64,000 nt of DNA from Cunninghamia lanceolata (taxonomy: Eukaryota > Streptophyta > Pinopsida > Cupressales > Cupressaceae): positions 35,156,501 through 35,220,500 of the forward strand of contig BSBN01000213.1 in NCBI GenBank assembly GCA_027924645.1. Direction: 5' to 3'. Numbering within the stretch: the first letter of the stretch is position 1; each line of letters opens with the position of its first letter. Position numbers and translations under genes: made by a program. Under the pieces are notes generated by a model. It was not told where the DNA came from, did no database searches, and saw only the letters and a program-made list of their open reading frames with translations. Shown here one piece after another: positions 11,279-21,310 of the stretch.

Positions 11279-11944
11279 CGATGGGTTTTGAGCAGTCTAT
11301 ATGCGTTTTGAACGCGTTTTTAAGAGTATTTTGGACCTGATTTCCACAATTTTGCACAGTCACCTGGATTTAAACGATTATTTTAATTTCATGTTGTTTA
11401 TGTGATAAATGTAATACTTATTGCTTGTCTTGTCTTGCAGACTTGCAGTTGAGGAAGCAGCTAGAAATTCAACACAGTGACATCATGGTGGAAGGAAATC
11501 CAATCTCAGGAGCAGGAAGATAAAGATGAAGTGCGAAGAAGTCAAGGCCATTCAAATAAAGGACAAAGTTGCAGCTGAGGGTATTACTACCACAGACAAA
11601 CAAAAGTTATTGCCAAGCTGCCGGAACTTCTTAGAAGGGGCAATATTTCGCCCAGATTTGACACTATTCAGAGATATTTTGAAGAGCTGGTTCACCTATA
11701 TTTATTGCTGTAACCAGGGGTTTGAACCAGGGGTTCAGTTAGGTTTTTTGCTGTAGTGAGGACAATCAGAATGTCTTTATATTGTGCCTCTCTACACTGT
11801 AATATTCTACAACAGGGGCTACAACAGGGATTTTTTTAGAAGCACACAAGGAGTTAGCTTAGCATAGTTTAGAGGTAGAAGAAGGAGGTCACCTGTTTGT
11901 CTGCAGTAAGGTGCGCGTGGAATGTCTGGCTGCCTTACTGTATC

Positions 11945-11950
11945 TATAAA
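11945..11950 (+). promoter_or_regulatory. TATA box of 5' LTR, element B
   Basis: TATAAA follows a CTGTTTGTCTG block about 45 bases upstream, the same block that precedes TATAAA (63,915) in the LTR at 61,799. The 3' LTR of element B has TGTAAA at the corresponding place (about 23,008), a single transition. The transcription start is presumably 25-35 bases downstream. Confidence 0.6.
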
Positions 11951-12705
11951 GCTTGTAAGTTCTCTGTAGTATGATCAATGAAACTAAGAGTCATTCCTAC
12001 ATTGTAAATCATGTATGACTATTCATTTCTAATACAATAGAATCTGGAGTTCTACATCTATCTTCTGAGTGTTCTCCTGCTCTTCTTTGTGTTTTGAAAT
12101 ATTTTCTTTGAGAGCTTGCAATTTTAAATGTATGTTTGTGAAAATGCTCAGAACTTGCATTTAAGGTTTTTACTGTGGATTTGATCAAATTACTGTGGTA
12201 TTTACATAGTGCATAACAGAAACAACTAGATCCTTCGATAGATTAAATGAGGTATAGATTAGATCTTTCTAACTTTTCCCAACCCATCTGAAATATTTAG
12301 CTGAAAATGTAGAAATCTAAAGGAAATTGTCTCAAATTTGAAGAAGCATGCATAACAGAGTTAAGAGTAGACAGTTTTCATAAATAGATAAAGAAGAGAG
12401 CTGCAATAATTCAAGAAAACCATCTAAAACTTGCAGCACAGTAACACTTTTATGCAAAGGAATGAAAAGTATTGACATATCTCATGATCTTTTTGCATAT
12501 TCTTAGTCCAGTAAACCACCAAACAAACCTAAACTACGTAAGGCCCCTTGAACATTACAGCTTCACATTGACCGACTGAACTTGACCAACCGAACCATTG
12601 TAGACTTGGGATTAGTTGAATCTCAAATGATTCCTTCTTATCTTTCAAGTATAGTTTCAGTTCATTATATGTGAATTTTAACTTATTGTTATGATTGCAT
12701 CAGAA

Positions 12706-12787
12706 CAATCATCAACAGTTTTCTGACGTTAGGAGGAAGGCTGTATATTGCAATCATCAATAGTTTTCTGGCGCTAGAAGGAGGGCC
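12706..12787 (+). repeat. 45-bp duplication of LTR end plus PBS
   Basis: CAATCATCAA(C/T)AGTTTTCTG followed by a PBS-like purine-rich stretch occurs twice, at 12,706-12,741 and 12,751-12,786, with about five transitions between them. The first copy lies inside the LTR (present in both LTRs). The second straddles the LTR end and the working PBS. The LTR therefore contains a fossil LTR-end/PBS. Confidence 0.8.
12763..12787 (+). promoter_or_regulatory. primer-binding site of element B
   Basis: Directly after the LTR comes GTTTTC, then TGGCGCTAGAAGGAGGGCC. TGG is the complement of the tRNA CCA end, and the site is 6 bases from the LTR end. I could not assign the primer tRNA. Confidence 0.7.
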
Positions 12788-12794
12788 TTCTTGA

Positions 12795-13988
12795 GTTAGG
12801 TTTCATTTCAAACTGGCTAACGACAGCAATAGAGTGACTAGGTCTAGATCCAGTTCAGGAGATATATTTGTGCAACTACCTGATACAAGGCGAAGTAAAA
12901 ACCCTTTAATTTGGAATCCAAAGATATCGCAAGCAGGAAGTTCATCTGGAACACCTCCTGGGTCACCTTTTAACATCCGTAGTATTGTAAGTCCTGACAG
13001 ATCACTGTTCAGATCTTTAAATCTTGGTTCAGGCACTCCTGGAGGTCTCAATCCTCCTGTAAATCATAATCCACCAATCAATCCAGGTATTCCTACAAGT
13101 TCAAGTCAAGCTCAAACACCTGCAATGGCTTATTTCGATGTCAATTCGCCCATACTCTTCAATGATTATCATGAGATGCCCAAAAATTCGGAAAAGATAT
13201 GTCCCAAATACCAGTTGCATCAGGACCTAGAAGATCATATTAGAATATTTAAGGAAGCATGTTTTAGGGCTATGTTAGAGCACGAGGATGTTGTGTGTAG
13301 ATTGTTTCCTTACACCTTTAATGAGCAGGCCTCTAGCTGGTACGTAAATTTACCCAATGGTTACATTTCTTCCTGGGCACTCATGGAAGAGGCATTTCTG
13401 TCAAGATTTAGAGGACCCATTGACCCTTGCGCTTTGTATCATAAATTGGCTGCTATAAAACGAGGTGAGGGAGAGTTAATTGATAATTTCAATGACAGAT
13501 TTCAAAAGGCCTATTCTAGGTTGGTAGCCCCTTATACCATAGATGATGCTCCCTTGTTGGCTATGTACTATGCTGCCTTGGATCCTTTAACTGCCATGTT
13601 TGTCAAAAGAAAACCTTATATAGATTCAATATCCAAAGCCTATAAAGAGGCAGCCTCAGTGAACCAAGAAATGAGGCATACAACTTATAGTCCATTTGTC
13701 AATGGAGGAAATTTTGGGGTGCAGAATCAGGCACACCCATGGAGTGGAGTTCCTGTGCAGCACGCTCCACTAGTAAATCTGGTTCCTTCTTACACACCTG
13801 TGTATAATCCTACTCCAATCCAAGCTATAACTCCTTACACGGCTAGTACTTCCAATAACAGTCAAAATAATGGTCAACCTTTCTTCCAACTTCCTAGGGA
13901 TGTAACTGTGGCAAAAGCACAAGAGGATAGGGAAGAAATCAAAGAAATTACTGCACATTTGAAAAGATTAACGACCGAAGTAACATAG
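12795..13988 (+). CDS. gag: gag capsid protein of element B (ends at in-frame TAG)
   Basis: Structural protein of the virus-like particle. The frame is open from 12,795. The first in-frame ATG is at 13,125, but the family start was probably the VTRSRSSSG position at 12,834, where the codon is GTG; related gags start MVLTRSQ (39,185). A Ser/Pro/Thr-rich N-terminus is followed by the retrotransposon gag domain (about 13,190-13,640): DHIRIFKEACFRAM, RLFPYTFNEQASSWYVNLP, W.LMEEAFLSRFRGP, KRGEGELIDNFNDRFQKAYSRL. The TAG at 13,986-13,988 interrupts the frame just before the Gln/Asn-rich linker. The same frame continues after it, so this is either readthrough or a CAG-to-TAG change. Confidence 0.85.
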   Translation, partial: VRFHFKLANDSNRVTRSRSSSGDIFVQLPDTRRSKNPLIWNPKISQAGSSSGTPPGSPFNIRSIVSPDRSLFRSLNLGSGTPGGLNPPVNHNPPINPGIPTSSSQAQTPAMAYFDVNSPILFNDYHEMPKNSEKICPKYQLHQDLEDHIRIFKEACFRAMLEHEDVVCRLFPYTFNEQASSWYVNLPNGYISSWALMEEAFLSRFRGPIDPCALYHKLAAIKRGEGELIDNFNDRFQKAYSRLVAPYTIDDAPLLAMYYAALDPLTAMFVKRKPYIDSISKAYKEAASVNQEMRHTTYSPFVNGGNFGVQNQAHPWSGVPVQHAPLVNLVPSYTPVYNPTPIQAITPYTASTSNNSQNNGQPFFQLPRDVTVAKAQEDREEIKEITAHLKRLTTEVT

Positions 13989-15755
13989 CTAAGAAATGAG
14001 AACCTCTATGGAAGAAGCAACCAAAACTACAATCCACATCAAAATCACAACCAAGGCCAAAATCAGAATTATAGTCTCAATCAAAATCAGCAGTACAATC
14101 AGAACCAAAACTACAATCAGCATCAAGGCCCCAGTCAGGGGCAACCAATGCAAAATAAGGGGCCAGTGATAGATAATAGGACCTGGGGCAATAATAACAA
14201 AAATCAGAATCAACCTAGGCCACCCAAGACATGGAACACTGGGCCCAATAACGGTACTCTGGCTTCTCCTTTTGAGAATACAGATAATCATGGTGCAAAA
14301 CAAACGACTAGCATACAAATGGCCAGTACAGCACCCAAAAATTGGTGCAGATTTCACAATACCAATGCCCATGCTGAGCACGACTGTCCACAGTTCCACT
14401 TGGCAGCTAGTATTTTCAACGTAGATGTACAGCCTCCTACCTCTGAATTTCTCATTCCTAAGGGTAATGAGGTAGTACCCTTAGAATATGACACAGCATT
14501 AGTCTTAGAAACGTTTACCTTTGCAACTGCAGAAGAGAAAGAGGATGAATTGCTAGAGGATGAGCCATGCTGTTGTGAAAGTCTTTATCCTGAATCAGCC
14601 TTTGTGTTAAATGCTTTTCAGTTTCCTTTTGAATCTGAAAATGAGATATTAAATGAAACAGAGGAGGTGCAGGCCTTTCAACAGACAAATAAAGGCCACA
14701 CCTACAATTTGAGGAACAACCCTAGGCCGGGAGGACCTTTCACCACTTCCACTCCTCCGAATGACATCAATACACCCCCAGATCAGAGTGCTAGCAACAA
14801 TCCTGCCATACTTAAAGCTAGTCAGCACACAAATAATGGAACGACAGTGCAAAAGGATGAAACAAGTAAGACAGAAGCAATAGAGACAACAAGATTAATG
14901 AATTACTTATCAGAGGAAATAAAGAAAATTAAGGTCAGTATACCTCTAAATGAATTATTAAAGACCCCAGGGATCAGAAATGCTTTTTTAAAATCCCTGG
15001 ATACATCCATAACAAACAAGGTGTCCACTGATATAACTGTTCCTAATAGTGATTCACCACCTAAGGAGAAAGGTAAGAAAGTTGAGCAGCCTTCCAATAC
15101 AAATGTGGTAATACATGTGGATAAGAGGGATACTCAACCTTTCTTGTTAACTATTAGGTTGTGTGGGAAGAATATACACAATTGCATGGTAGATTCTGGT
15201 GCTTCAGCCAACGTAATGCCCTTAGGAATATGTAAAACTCTCGGGCTGACTCCCACCAAATCTGCCAAGGTTGTCACGCAATTAGATAAGACCGAGGTTA
15301 GTGTGATAGGAGAACTCATGAACATTCAAGTGCAATTAGCTTCAGACCCTAGGGTAAGCCAAATCATTGACATTCAAGTAGTGGATATACCCGTAAATTA
15401 TGGAATGTTGCTAAGTAGAGATTGGTCCAAGACATTAAACAGATATATGGCTACTGACTTTTCACACATGTGGTTACCTTGGAGAGGCATCCCAAACCAG
15501 ATCAGAATAGAGGCAGAGCCCAGAATGAAACATATGATAATAGAGTATAATCGAACTAATGAAATATTATATGCTGCTGTTGAACCAGGTGTCTATAGAA
15601 TTACCAACAATGGGATGCAGATTGAAGAGATTATGATGTTAAACATTAGAAAGAAGTGTGTCAACAATAGAACGGCACTATTCATTGAGTCTGACAGAAA
15701 TTCTTCAGATGAAGAAAACAATGCAATAGACAAATTTGGTCATGCCATTAGATGA
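13989..15755 (+). CDS. gag C-terminus (nucleocapsid) and aspartic protease of element B
   Basis: Continues in the same frame as the capsid ORF. It begins with a Gln/Asn/Tyr-rich linker (14,000-14,150). Next is a zinc knuckle CRFHNTNAHAEHDC (CX2HX4HX4C, about 14,346-14,387), the Tat-type variant of the retroviral CCHC knuckle, which binds RNA. An acidic linker and QPFLLTIRLCGKNIHNCMVDSGASANVMP follow, with the protease active site Asp-Ser-Gly at 15,192-15,200 that releases the mature proteins. Then come a protease tail and conserved linker with HMWLPWRGIPNQIR. The TGA at 15,753-15,755 ends it; the frame reopens at once. The TGA could have come from CGA by a CpG transition. Confidence 0.88.
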   Translation, partial: LRNENLYGRSNQNYNPHQNHNQGQNQNYSLNQNQQYNQNQNYNQHQGPSQGQPMQNKGPVIDNRTWGNNNKNQNQPRPPKTWNTGPNNGTLASPFENTDNHGAKQTTSIQMASTAPKNWCRFHNTNAHAEHDCPQFHLAASIFNVDVQPPTSEFLIPKGNEVVPLEYDTALVLETFTFATAEEKEDELLEDEPCCCESLYPESAFVLNAFQFPFESENEILNETEEVQAFQQTNKGHTYNLRNNPRPGGPFTTSTPPNDINTPPDQSASNNPAILKASQHTNNGTTVQKDETSKTEAIETTRLMNYLSEEIKKIKVSIPLNELLKTPGIRNAFLKSLDTSITNKVSTDITVPNSDSPPKEKGKKVEQPSNTNVVIHVDKRDTQPFLLTIRLCGKNIHNCMVDSGASANVMPLGICKTLGLTPTKSAKVVTQLDKTEVSVIGELMNIQVQLASDPRVSQIIDIQVVDIPVNYGMLLSRDWSKTLNRYMATDFSHMWLPWRGIPNQIRIEAEPRMKHMIIEYNRTNEILYAAVEPGVYRITNNGMQIEEIMMLNIRKKCVNNRTALFIESDRNSSDEENNAIDKFGHAIR

Positions 15756-16196
15756 GAGGTGGAAGAGTGCGTTACACACAATCTCCCAGTCCAATGTAAG
15801 TTATATAAAAATAGGTGTAGAGTCCATGATAGGCAACATTCTGAGGAGAATTGTGAAATATGCAAAGACATCATTGAATATGAATACAAAAAGTGCATAG
15901 GGAGGGTAGAGTCACAAGAGGAAAATGAGAATCCTGATCCAACACAGAGATATGTTCAGGATAATATAGATGCCTTAATTCCAGATTTAGGAAAAGAAAT
16001 AGAGGACAAGGGTAGTTATCTTCCTAAGTTGCAAACTAAAAACACACATATGCAAGATAACCAAATGGAAAAACCCATGAATAAACAAGACAACACCCCA
16101 CAGGCAATAAATGGGGCAAAGTATGCCAAGGTAAAAGATCAGAAAAGTAAAGATGGCATGTGGACGTTAAAATGTGATGGGTCCAAATCAAAATAG
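15756..16196 (+). CDS. linker and first part of upstream RNase H (element B)
   Basis: Same frame as its neighbours, between TGA (15,753) and TAG (16,194). It is a charged linker with a Cys/His-containing stretch CRVHDRQHSEENCEIC that could bind metal, though I know no family for it. It ends in MWTLKCDGSKSK, the first beta strand and first catalytic Asp of the archaeal-type RNase H, whose remainder follows the TAG. The stop therefore falls inside a folded domain between the CDGS strand and its glycine-rich turn. This argues for decay rather than a designed termination point. Confidence 0.75.
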   Translation, partial: EVEECVTHNLPVQCKLYKNRCRVHDRQHSEENCEICKDIIEYEYKKCIGRVESQEENENPDPTQRYVQDNIDALIPDLGKEIEDKGSYLPKLQTKNTHMQDNQMEKPMNKQDNTPQAINGAKYAKVKDQKSKDGMWTLKCDGSKSK

Positions 16197-16600
16197 GGCG
16201 CAGGTGCGGGTATTGAACTCATAGATCCTCAAGGTAAATCACATTTGGCAGCATATAGATTACAATTTTCCTGCACTAACAATATTGCCGAATATGAGGC
16301 CCTAATTTTAGGACTTGTCATGGCCATCAAGAAAGGGGTAAAAACCATCAGAGTATTTTCAGACTCTGAATTAGTAGTCAGACAAGTGAGGAAACTATAT
16401 GCCTGCAACTATAAGAAAATAATTAGTTACAGACATAGAGTATGGGGTTTAATGGATTCGTTTGATGATTTTAACATAGAGCACATTCCTAGAGAGCTGA
16501 ACCACAGGCTAGATGTGTTAGCAGTTGCTGCTAGTACATTAGAACCATTGACACTGTCAGGATTAAGACGATTTGCTGTTGAGCTAGTTAACGTGCCCAG
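16197..16600 (+). CDS. archaeal-type RNase H, upstream of RT (element B)
   Basis: After the TAG the domain continues GAGAGIELIDPQGK, then IAEYEALILGL (catalytic Glu), VFSDSELVVRQV (catalytic Asp) and HIPRELNHRLDVLAVAA (last catalytic Asp). With the CDGS Asp before the stop, all four acidic residues are present. In angiosperm Tat elements the extra RNase H is normally after the Ty3 RNase H. Here it is between protease and RT. The enzyme cuts the RNA strand of RNA-DNA hybrids and would act in the particle during reverse transcription. Fused without a stop to the RT that follows. Confidence 0.85.
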
Positions 16601-18330
16601 TATACCAGACAATGTTACACACTTTCAGGTATTTGGAGAGGATCAGCAAATTATTAATTTTCTGACTTATAATGAGGCATTTGAGGCCCAAATCATTGAT
16701 GAACAAGAAAGGCCTGAAGTAACATGGGACGAAGAAGATATGATCAACTTAAAGAGCAACTTCTTACCAAAAAGAGTAATTGAATTAGAACACATCTTTG
16801 ACTTCGACGGGGTAATAAGACAGAAAGACTTACCCAAAACAGAAGGGGGTAGGTGTGATTTACATAACTTAGGGACTGAGCTAAATCCACAAAGTGTACT
16901 AATTGGGAAAGCTTGCTCTGAGAAAATTAGAAAAGAGGTTCTGGACGTTCTGAAAGAATATAAACATGTCATAGCATGGACTTACGAAGACTTGAAAACA
17001 TTTGATGAGTCCATCATAACTCACGTAATACCTTTAAGAAAAGAATTCAAACCATTTAGGCAGAAACAGAGGCCTGTAAATGCCATTCTAGAGCCTTTAA
17101 TCTTTGAGGAAGTTAAAAAATTACTATCCGCTAGAATAATTTTCCCAGTCAGACATTCTGTCTGGGTAGCTAACTTGGTACCAGTGAGGAAGAAAAACGG
17201 AGACATCAGGTTGTGCGTAGACTTTAGAAATTTAAACAAAGCATCTGAAAAGGATAATTATCCTTTGCCCCCAATAGACGAAGTACTGCAAGCAGTAAAT
17301 GGCGCAAAGATGATGTCTTTTTTAGATGGTTTTTCAGGTTATAATCAGGTCTTAATTGATAGAGAAGATAGACTAAAAACCACCTTCACTTGCAAATGGG
17401 GAAATTATGCATATAGAAGAATGCCTTTTGGTCTAATCAATGCAGGTGCCACTTTTCAGAGGGCCATGGACGTTGCATTTCGTGGATTATCAGGTAAATG
17501 CATTGTTGTGTATATGGATGATTTAACTGTGTATTCCAAGGATGCATCCACCCACGCTGAAGACCTCAGGAAAGTACTCAAGCGATGTGAAAGGTATGGG
17601 ATTTCCCTTAATCCTAAGAAATGTATATTTGGCGTAACTGAAGGTAAATTATTAGGCCATGTCATTTCTGAAAATGGAATTTCAATTGATCCGGATAGAA
17701 TAGAATCCATAAAAAATTTGCAAATACCAAACAGTAGGAAAGAATTGAAATCATTTTTTGGTAAAATTAACTTTGTTCGGAAGTTTATAACAGGTTTTGC
17801 AGAGATTGTGCAGCCGTTGAATGCCATGTTGAAGAAAGATGCACAAATGGAATGGACACCAGTGGCCAAAGCCGCATTTGAAGATATCAAGGAGGCAATT
17901 TCTGATGCCCCTGTATTGGCAAGTCCAGACTACACAAGCCCGTTTTACATCTACTCCTTTGCATCTTCTCATTCTGTCGTGGCTGCCCTGACACAGAAAG
18001 GTGAAAATAATGGAGAGAGGCCCATAGCATTTATGAGTGCGCCTCTGAAGGATGCACAGCTGAGATATCTAGATATCGAAAGACAGGCATTCGCATTAGT
18101 GAAGGCTGTGAAAAAATTTAGACACTATATTCTGCGCAGCCAGATTAAAGCCATAGTACCAGACGCAACAGTAAAAATGTTGCTGATGCAAAATGAGCCT
18201 GGAGAAAAAAGAGCCAAATGGATCACCACACTGCAAGAGTTCGACATGGAGATCATTCCTGCAAAGCTGGTCAGAGGGCAGGTGTTGGTGCAGACAATAG
18301 CAAACATGGATCCAAATTTGATTAAACAAC
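16601..18330 (+). CDS. reverse transcriptase and Ty3-type RNase H (element B)
   Basis: RT copies element RNA into DNA. Motifs in order: AWTYEDLKTFDESI (about 16,975), RQKQRPVN, HSVWVANLVPVRKKNGDIRLCVDFRNLNKAS, SFLDGFSGYNQVLI, FTCKWGNYAYRRMPFGLINAGATFQRAMD, and VVYMDDLTVYSK with YMDD at 17,511-17,522. After the connection (SFFGKINFVRKFI) comes the Ty3 RNase H region, PFYIYSFASSHSVVAAL to RYLDIERQAFALVKAVKKFRHYIL (about 17,940-18,140). Here the usual D at the start of the RNase H (normally Y.DAS) is Ser (YSFASS), so the second RNase H may be weakened. The upstream domain keeps all its acidic residues. No stop occurs in this part. Confidence 0.92.
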
Positions 18331-19616
18331 AATATGTATTGAATTCCCAAGACGCATTAGGCTGGTACGATGATTTAAGCACCTTCCTGATTGCTGGAAA
18401 GTACCCAAGCAAGATGAAGGCTTCTCAGAGGAGAGATTTGAAGATTAAGGCACAAAATTATATGGTGCAAGGAGGTCTTCTATTCAGGAAGAACCATGAT
18501 GGAATTTATCTGAGATGCATAAACAGAACTGAAGCTGATAGAGTGTTGACAGAACTACATGACAAGTACGGAACCAGCCATGGTTCCCATTTAGCTACAA
18601 CACACAAAATACTGAGGGCGGGCTATTACTGGCCCACTATGTTCAAAGATACTAAGAGTCACATCAGAAATTGCCACACCTGTCAGACTGCAGCAGACAA
18701 AGGGAGAAATCCGGCCAATCCACTGCAACCTGTGATCGAATCCAGACCGTTTGCACAGTGGGGCTTGGATTTTATCAGAGTCATCAATCCCCCATCTTCT
18801 GCAGGACACAAATTTATATTGACAGTAACAGACTATTGTACAAGGTGGACTGAGGCCACCTGCTGCAAATTTTCCACAACTGAGGTAGTTATCAAGTTCC
18901 TTGAAGAAAACATTATCACCAGGTTTGGAACGCCCTATTCATTGGTATGTGATAATGGCCCTGCTTTCTCTTCTTTAAAATTTTCTAAATGGGCATTTGA
19001 ATATGGGATTATTCTAAGGTTTTCTTCGAATTATTACCCTCAAGGTAATGGACTGGCTGAATCAACAAACAAAATTTTATTAGACATAATCAAGAGGTTA
19101 ATTGCCAAAAGTCCTAGAGAGTGGAATACCCTGTTAAGATATGCATTATGGGTAGACAGGACCAAGTTTAAAATAGATTTAGGTAGCACACCTTATCACT
19201 TAGTTTATGGGACTGATCCCATACTTCTGGTTAATCTAAGAATACCAACCTGGAAGTTTGCCAATGAATATCTAGGCTTTGATAACCATAGGGAAGCCAG
19301 AATAGTGCAAATGTTACAACTAGAGGAGAAAAGAGGTCAAGCCCTCGAGAAGTTTGCCAAACACCAAGCGGTTGTTAAGAGGTGGTTTGACAAAAGGGCA
19401 AGAATCAAAACATTTAGGATATCAGACTTAGTGTTGTGTTGGGACAAAGCACATGAAAAGAAAGGAAGCCATGGAAAATTCGATAAATTATGGCTGGGTC
19501 CATTACAAGTCTCAGAAATAATAGGAGATAACACCTTTAGACTTAAGACCTTGACTGGAGAAGATATGCCATTACCAGTTAATGGCCAGCATTTGAAACA
19601 CTACTTCCAGGCTTGA
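18331..19616 (+). CDS. integrase of element B
   Basis: Inserts the DNA copy into the genome. The zinc-binding part has His residues in ELHDKYGTSHGSHLATTH, then GYYWPTMFKD and NCHTCQ (about 18,555-18,690). The catalytic core follows: WGLDFIRVINPPSSAG (first Asp), SLVCDNGPAF (second Asp) and YPQGNGLAESTNK (Glu). The C-terminal part has LVLCWDKAHEK and FDKLWLGPLQV, a GPY/F-like module. It ends VNGQHLKHYFQA at the TGA 19,614-19,616. All three acidic residues are present, so this part may still be functional. It is continuous with RT in one frame with no stop from 16,197. Confidence 0.92.
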
Positions 19617-19631
19617 GGAAAAAGGGGGGGC
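19615..19631 (+). promoter_or_regulatory. purine tract just after pol
   Basis: GAGGAAAAAGGGGGGG overlaps the pol stop. It looks like a polypurine tract, but the 3' LTR starts 1 kb further on. It may be an internal (central-type) tract or a relic of an older LTR boundary. Confidence 0.45.
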
Positions 19632-20631
19632 CAGTCCTTTTTTCTTAATGTAAAATGCTGTGGGTAATGTACAGTTCTTCTTTTGCTATTTTCTTTTGGG
19701 TTGGCTGTTTGTATAGTTTGTCTTCTGTTTGTTTTTTTGCTTTTTGTTTCTTTCTGTTTGTACAGTTTTTTCTTTTGTTGTGTTGTTTGTACAGCTTGTT
19801 TGTTTGGTTTGTTTGTTGTCTCCTCAGCAGGGATCTTTATTTTACTTTAGAGTATTAAGGAGCAAAACTAGCAACCATTCAAAACAGTATAAAATTTAGG
19901 ATATTCAAGTTAACCATTTGCAATTTACGCATAACTTGTTACCGTCATGAATGTAGAGAGTTGTTCATCTTCTGAAGTTTTGTGTTCAATAAATGTGATT
20001 GAGAATTCGAAGCAAGTTTCTCACGATGACACACCTAAAATCCTTGGGTTTGTTGAACTTACCAGTGTAGATATTAGGTGAAAAATCAGAGGTCACCCTT
20101 GCTACCATTACAATTCTCAGCTTAATTTCAGCAAGTGCCCACTCCTTGTATCATGAAATTACAAATTGCTATATCTTATGAAATCTTTCAAAATTAGAAA
20201 ACAAAAAAATAAAAATAAATAAATAAATAAAGCGGATTATACTGAAAATCTAGATTAAGCCATCTAAGTAACTCTACCGGGGCTATGGACGCTCGCTGGC
20301 AGTGGGGCTCTACTTAGGAGAATTGTAACGATAACCTTGCCGGGGCTATGGACGCTCGCTGGCAGCAAGGCTCTATCCGGTCGGCTATGAGGGAATATCC
20401 TCACCTACGTAGGCTAATGTCAGTCACTGGTTTGTTCAACCGATCTTCAAGATGAGGATAATTAATCACGTGCACACAACTAAACTGAAAATGGAAATTC
20501 ATGCATCTTTATTGAATACTTTGAGTCTCAAGCTAAATAGTAATTTAGGAAAGATAGTCGGAAGTTATGAGTTCATTTTATCTAGTTTCCTTGAACACTT
20601 TGAATTTAGTTGTTTTGTTTTGGTTGCTAGT
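19632..20631 (+). other. 3' noncoding region of element B
   Basis: There is no gene. It holds a T/G-rich pyrimidine tract at 19,640-19,840, an AAATAAATAAATAAA stretch near 20,215, a 63-bp duplication at 20,277-20,402, and T-rich sequence (TTGTTTTGTTTTGG) up to the LTR. The expected polypurine tract next to the LTR is not there. Confidence 0.7.
20277..20402. repeat. 63-bp direct repeat with hairpin potential
   Basis: CCGGGGCTATGGACGCTCGC TGGCAG occurs at 20,277 and again at 20,340, 63 bases apart. The second copy is flanked by CCTTGC and GCAGCAAGG, giving a GC-rich stem in an otherwise AT-rich region. Function unknown. Confidence 0.75.
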
Positions 20632-21310
20632 TGTTGTGATGTTCACAACACGCCCCATTTTGCCCCTTAGCAAAACGAGGACCCCTGCTGTCGCTTTGCT
20701 TTTTGCTTCTGCTTGTGTTTGTTTACTTTCTGGCGGTTTGGTAAAAATGAGTCAGGTGCATCATCATCATGAAGGTCAGGATGAGGTAGGTCATCATCAT
20801 GAGGTCAGTTTGTCAAAGTTCATATTTTGCTTCTGTGACCTCATATTTAGAAAGAGCTTGAAATTCCATGCAGGTTTCCCTTTTACATCACTTGAAAATT
20901 CGTCCATATGTGGAAGTTATGCACAGTCAAAGTTTTGGTCAAACCTGATAATCGCAAGTGATCATCATATTTTTATATCCTCAGTCATGTTGTCAAGGTC
21001 ATCATGATCTTGATCTATCACCTGATAAAATCAAGCAGTCGAAATATCCGGACGTCAATCTTAGGTGATAGTGCCCTTTACCCGTCAAATGACCTTATGC
21101 GCATCGTGAGCATCATGTTTTGAGTGTAACCCGATATTTCATAACAACGAGCATCATGATATTTTTACATCACCTAATATTATAATATCACCCTGCTTAG
21201 AAAATCCACCATCTGCATATTTGCATGCGCATGTCAAAATCCTATCAGAGGGTCATCATCCTGATCTTTCAAGGGAGGATCATATTTGCTGATATTCGCT
21301 AATATGATGA

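Larger units (their letters stand above)
9548..12762 (+). mobile_element. 5' LTR of element B
   Basis: The LTR is 3,215 bp. It begins TGTTGTGATG and ends ATCATCAATA, where the last but one base is C in the 3' copy, giving the normal CA end. U3 carries a cluster of TGACGTCA palindromes, an inverted W-box pair and a TATAAA at 11,945. It is about 20 bp longer than the 3' LTR because of a short tandem duplication of CTGATATTATAATATCA-type sequence at about 10,087-10,125. Small open frames inside it (for example 76 codons at 11,526) occur in both LTR copies but show no family resemblance, and I do not regard them as genes. Confidence 0.95.

Noticed and set aside
11526..11756. 76-codon open frame in the 5' LTR, repeated at 22,590-22,820
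   Set aside because: It is present twice only because LTRs are copies of each other. The difference between the two is an amino acid change, the LTR outside it is equally conserved, and nothing similar is kept in LTR H.
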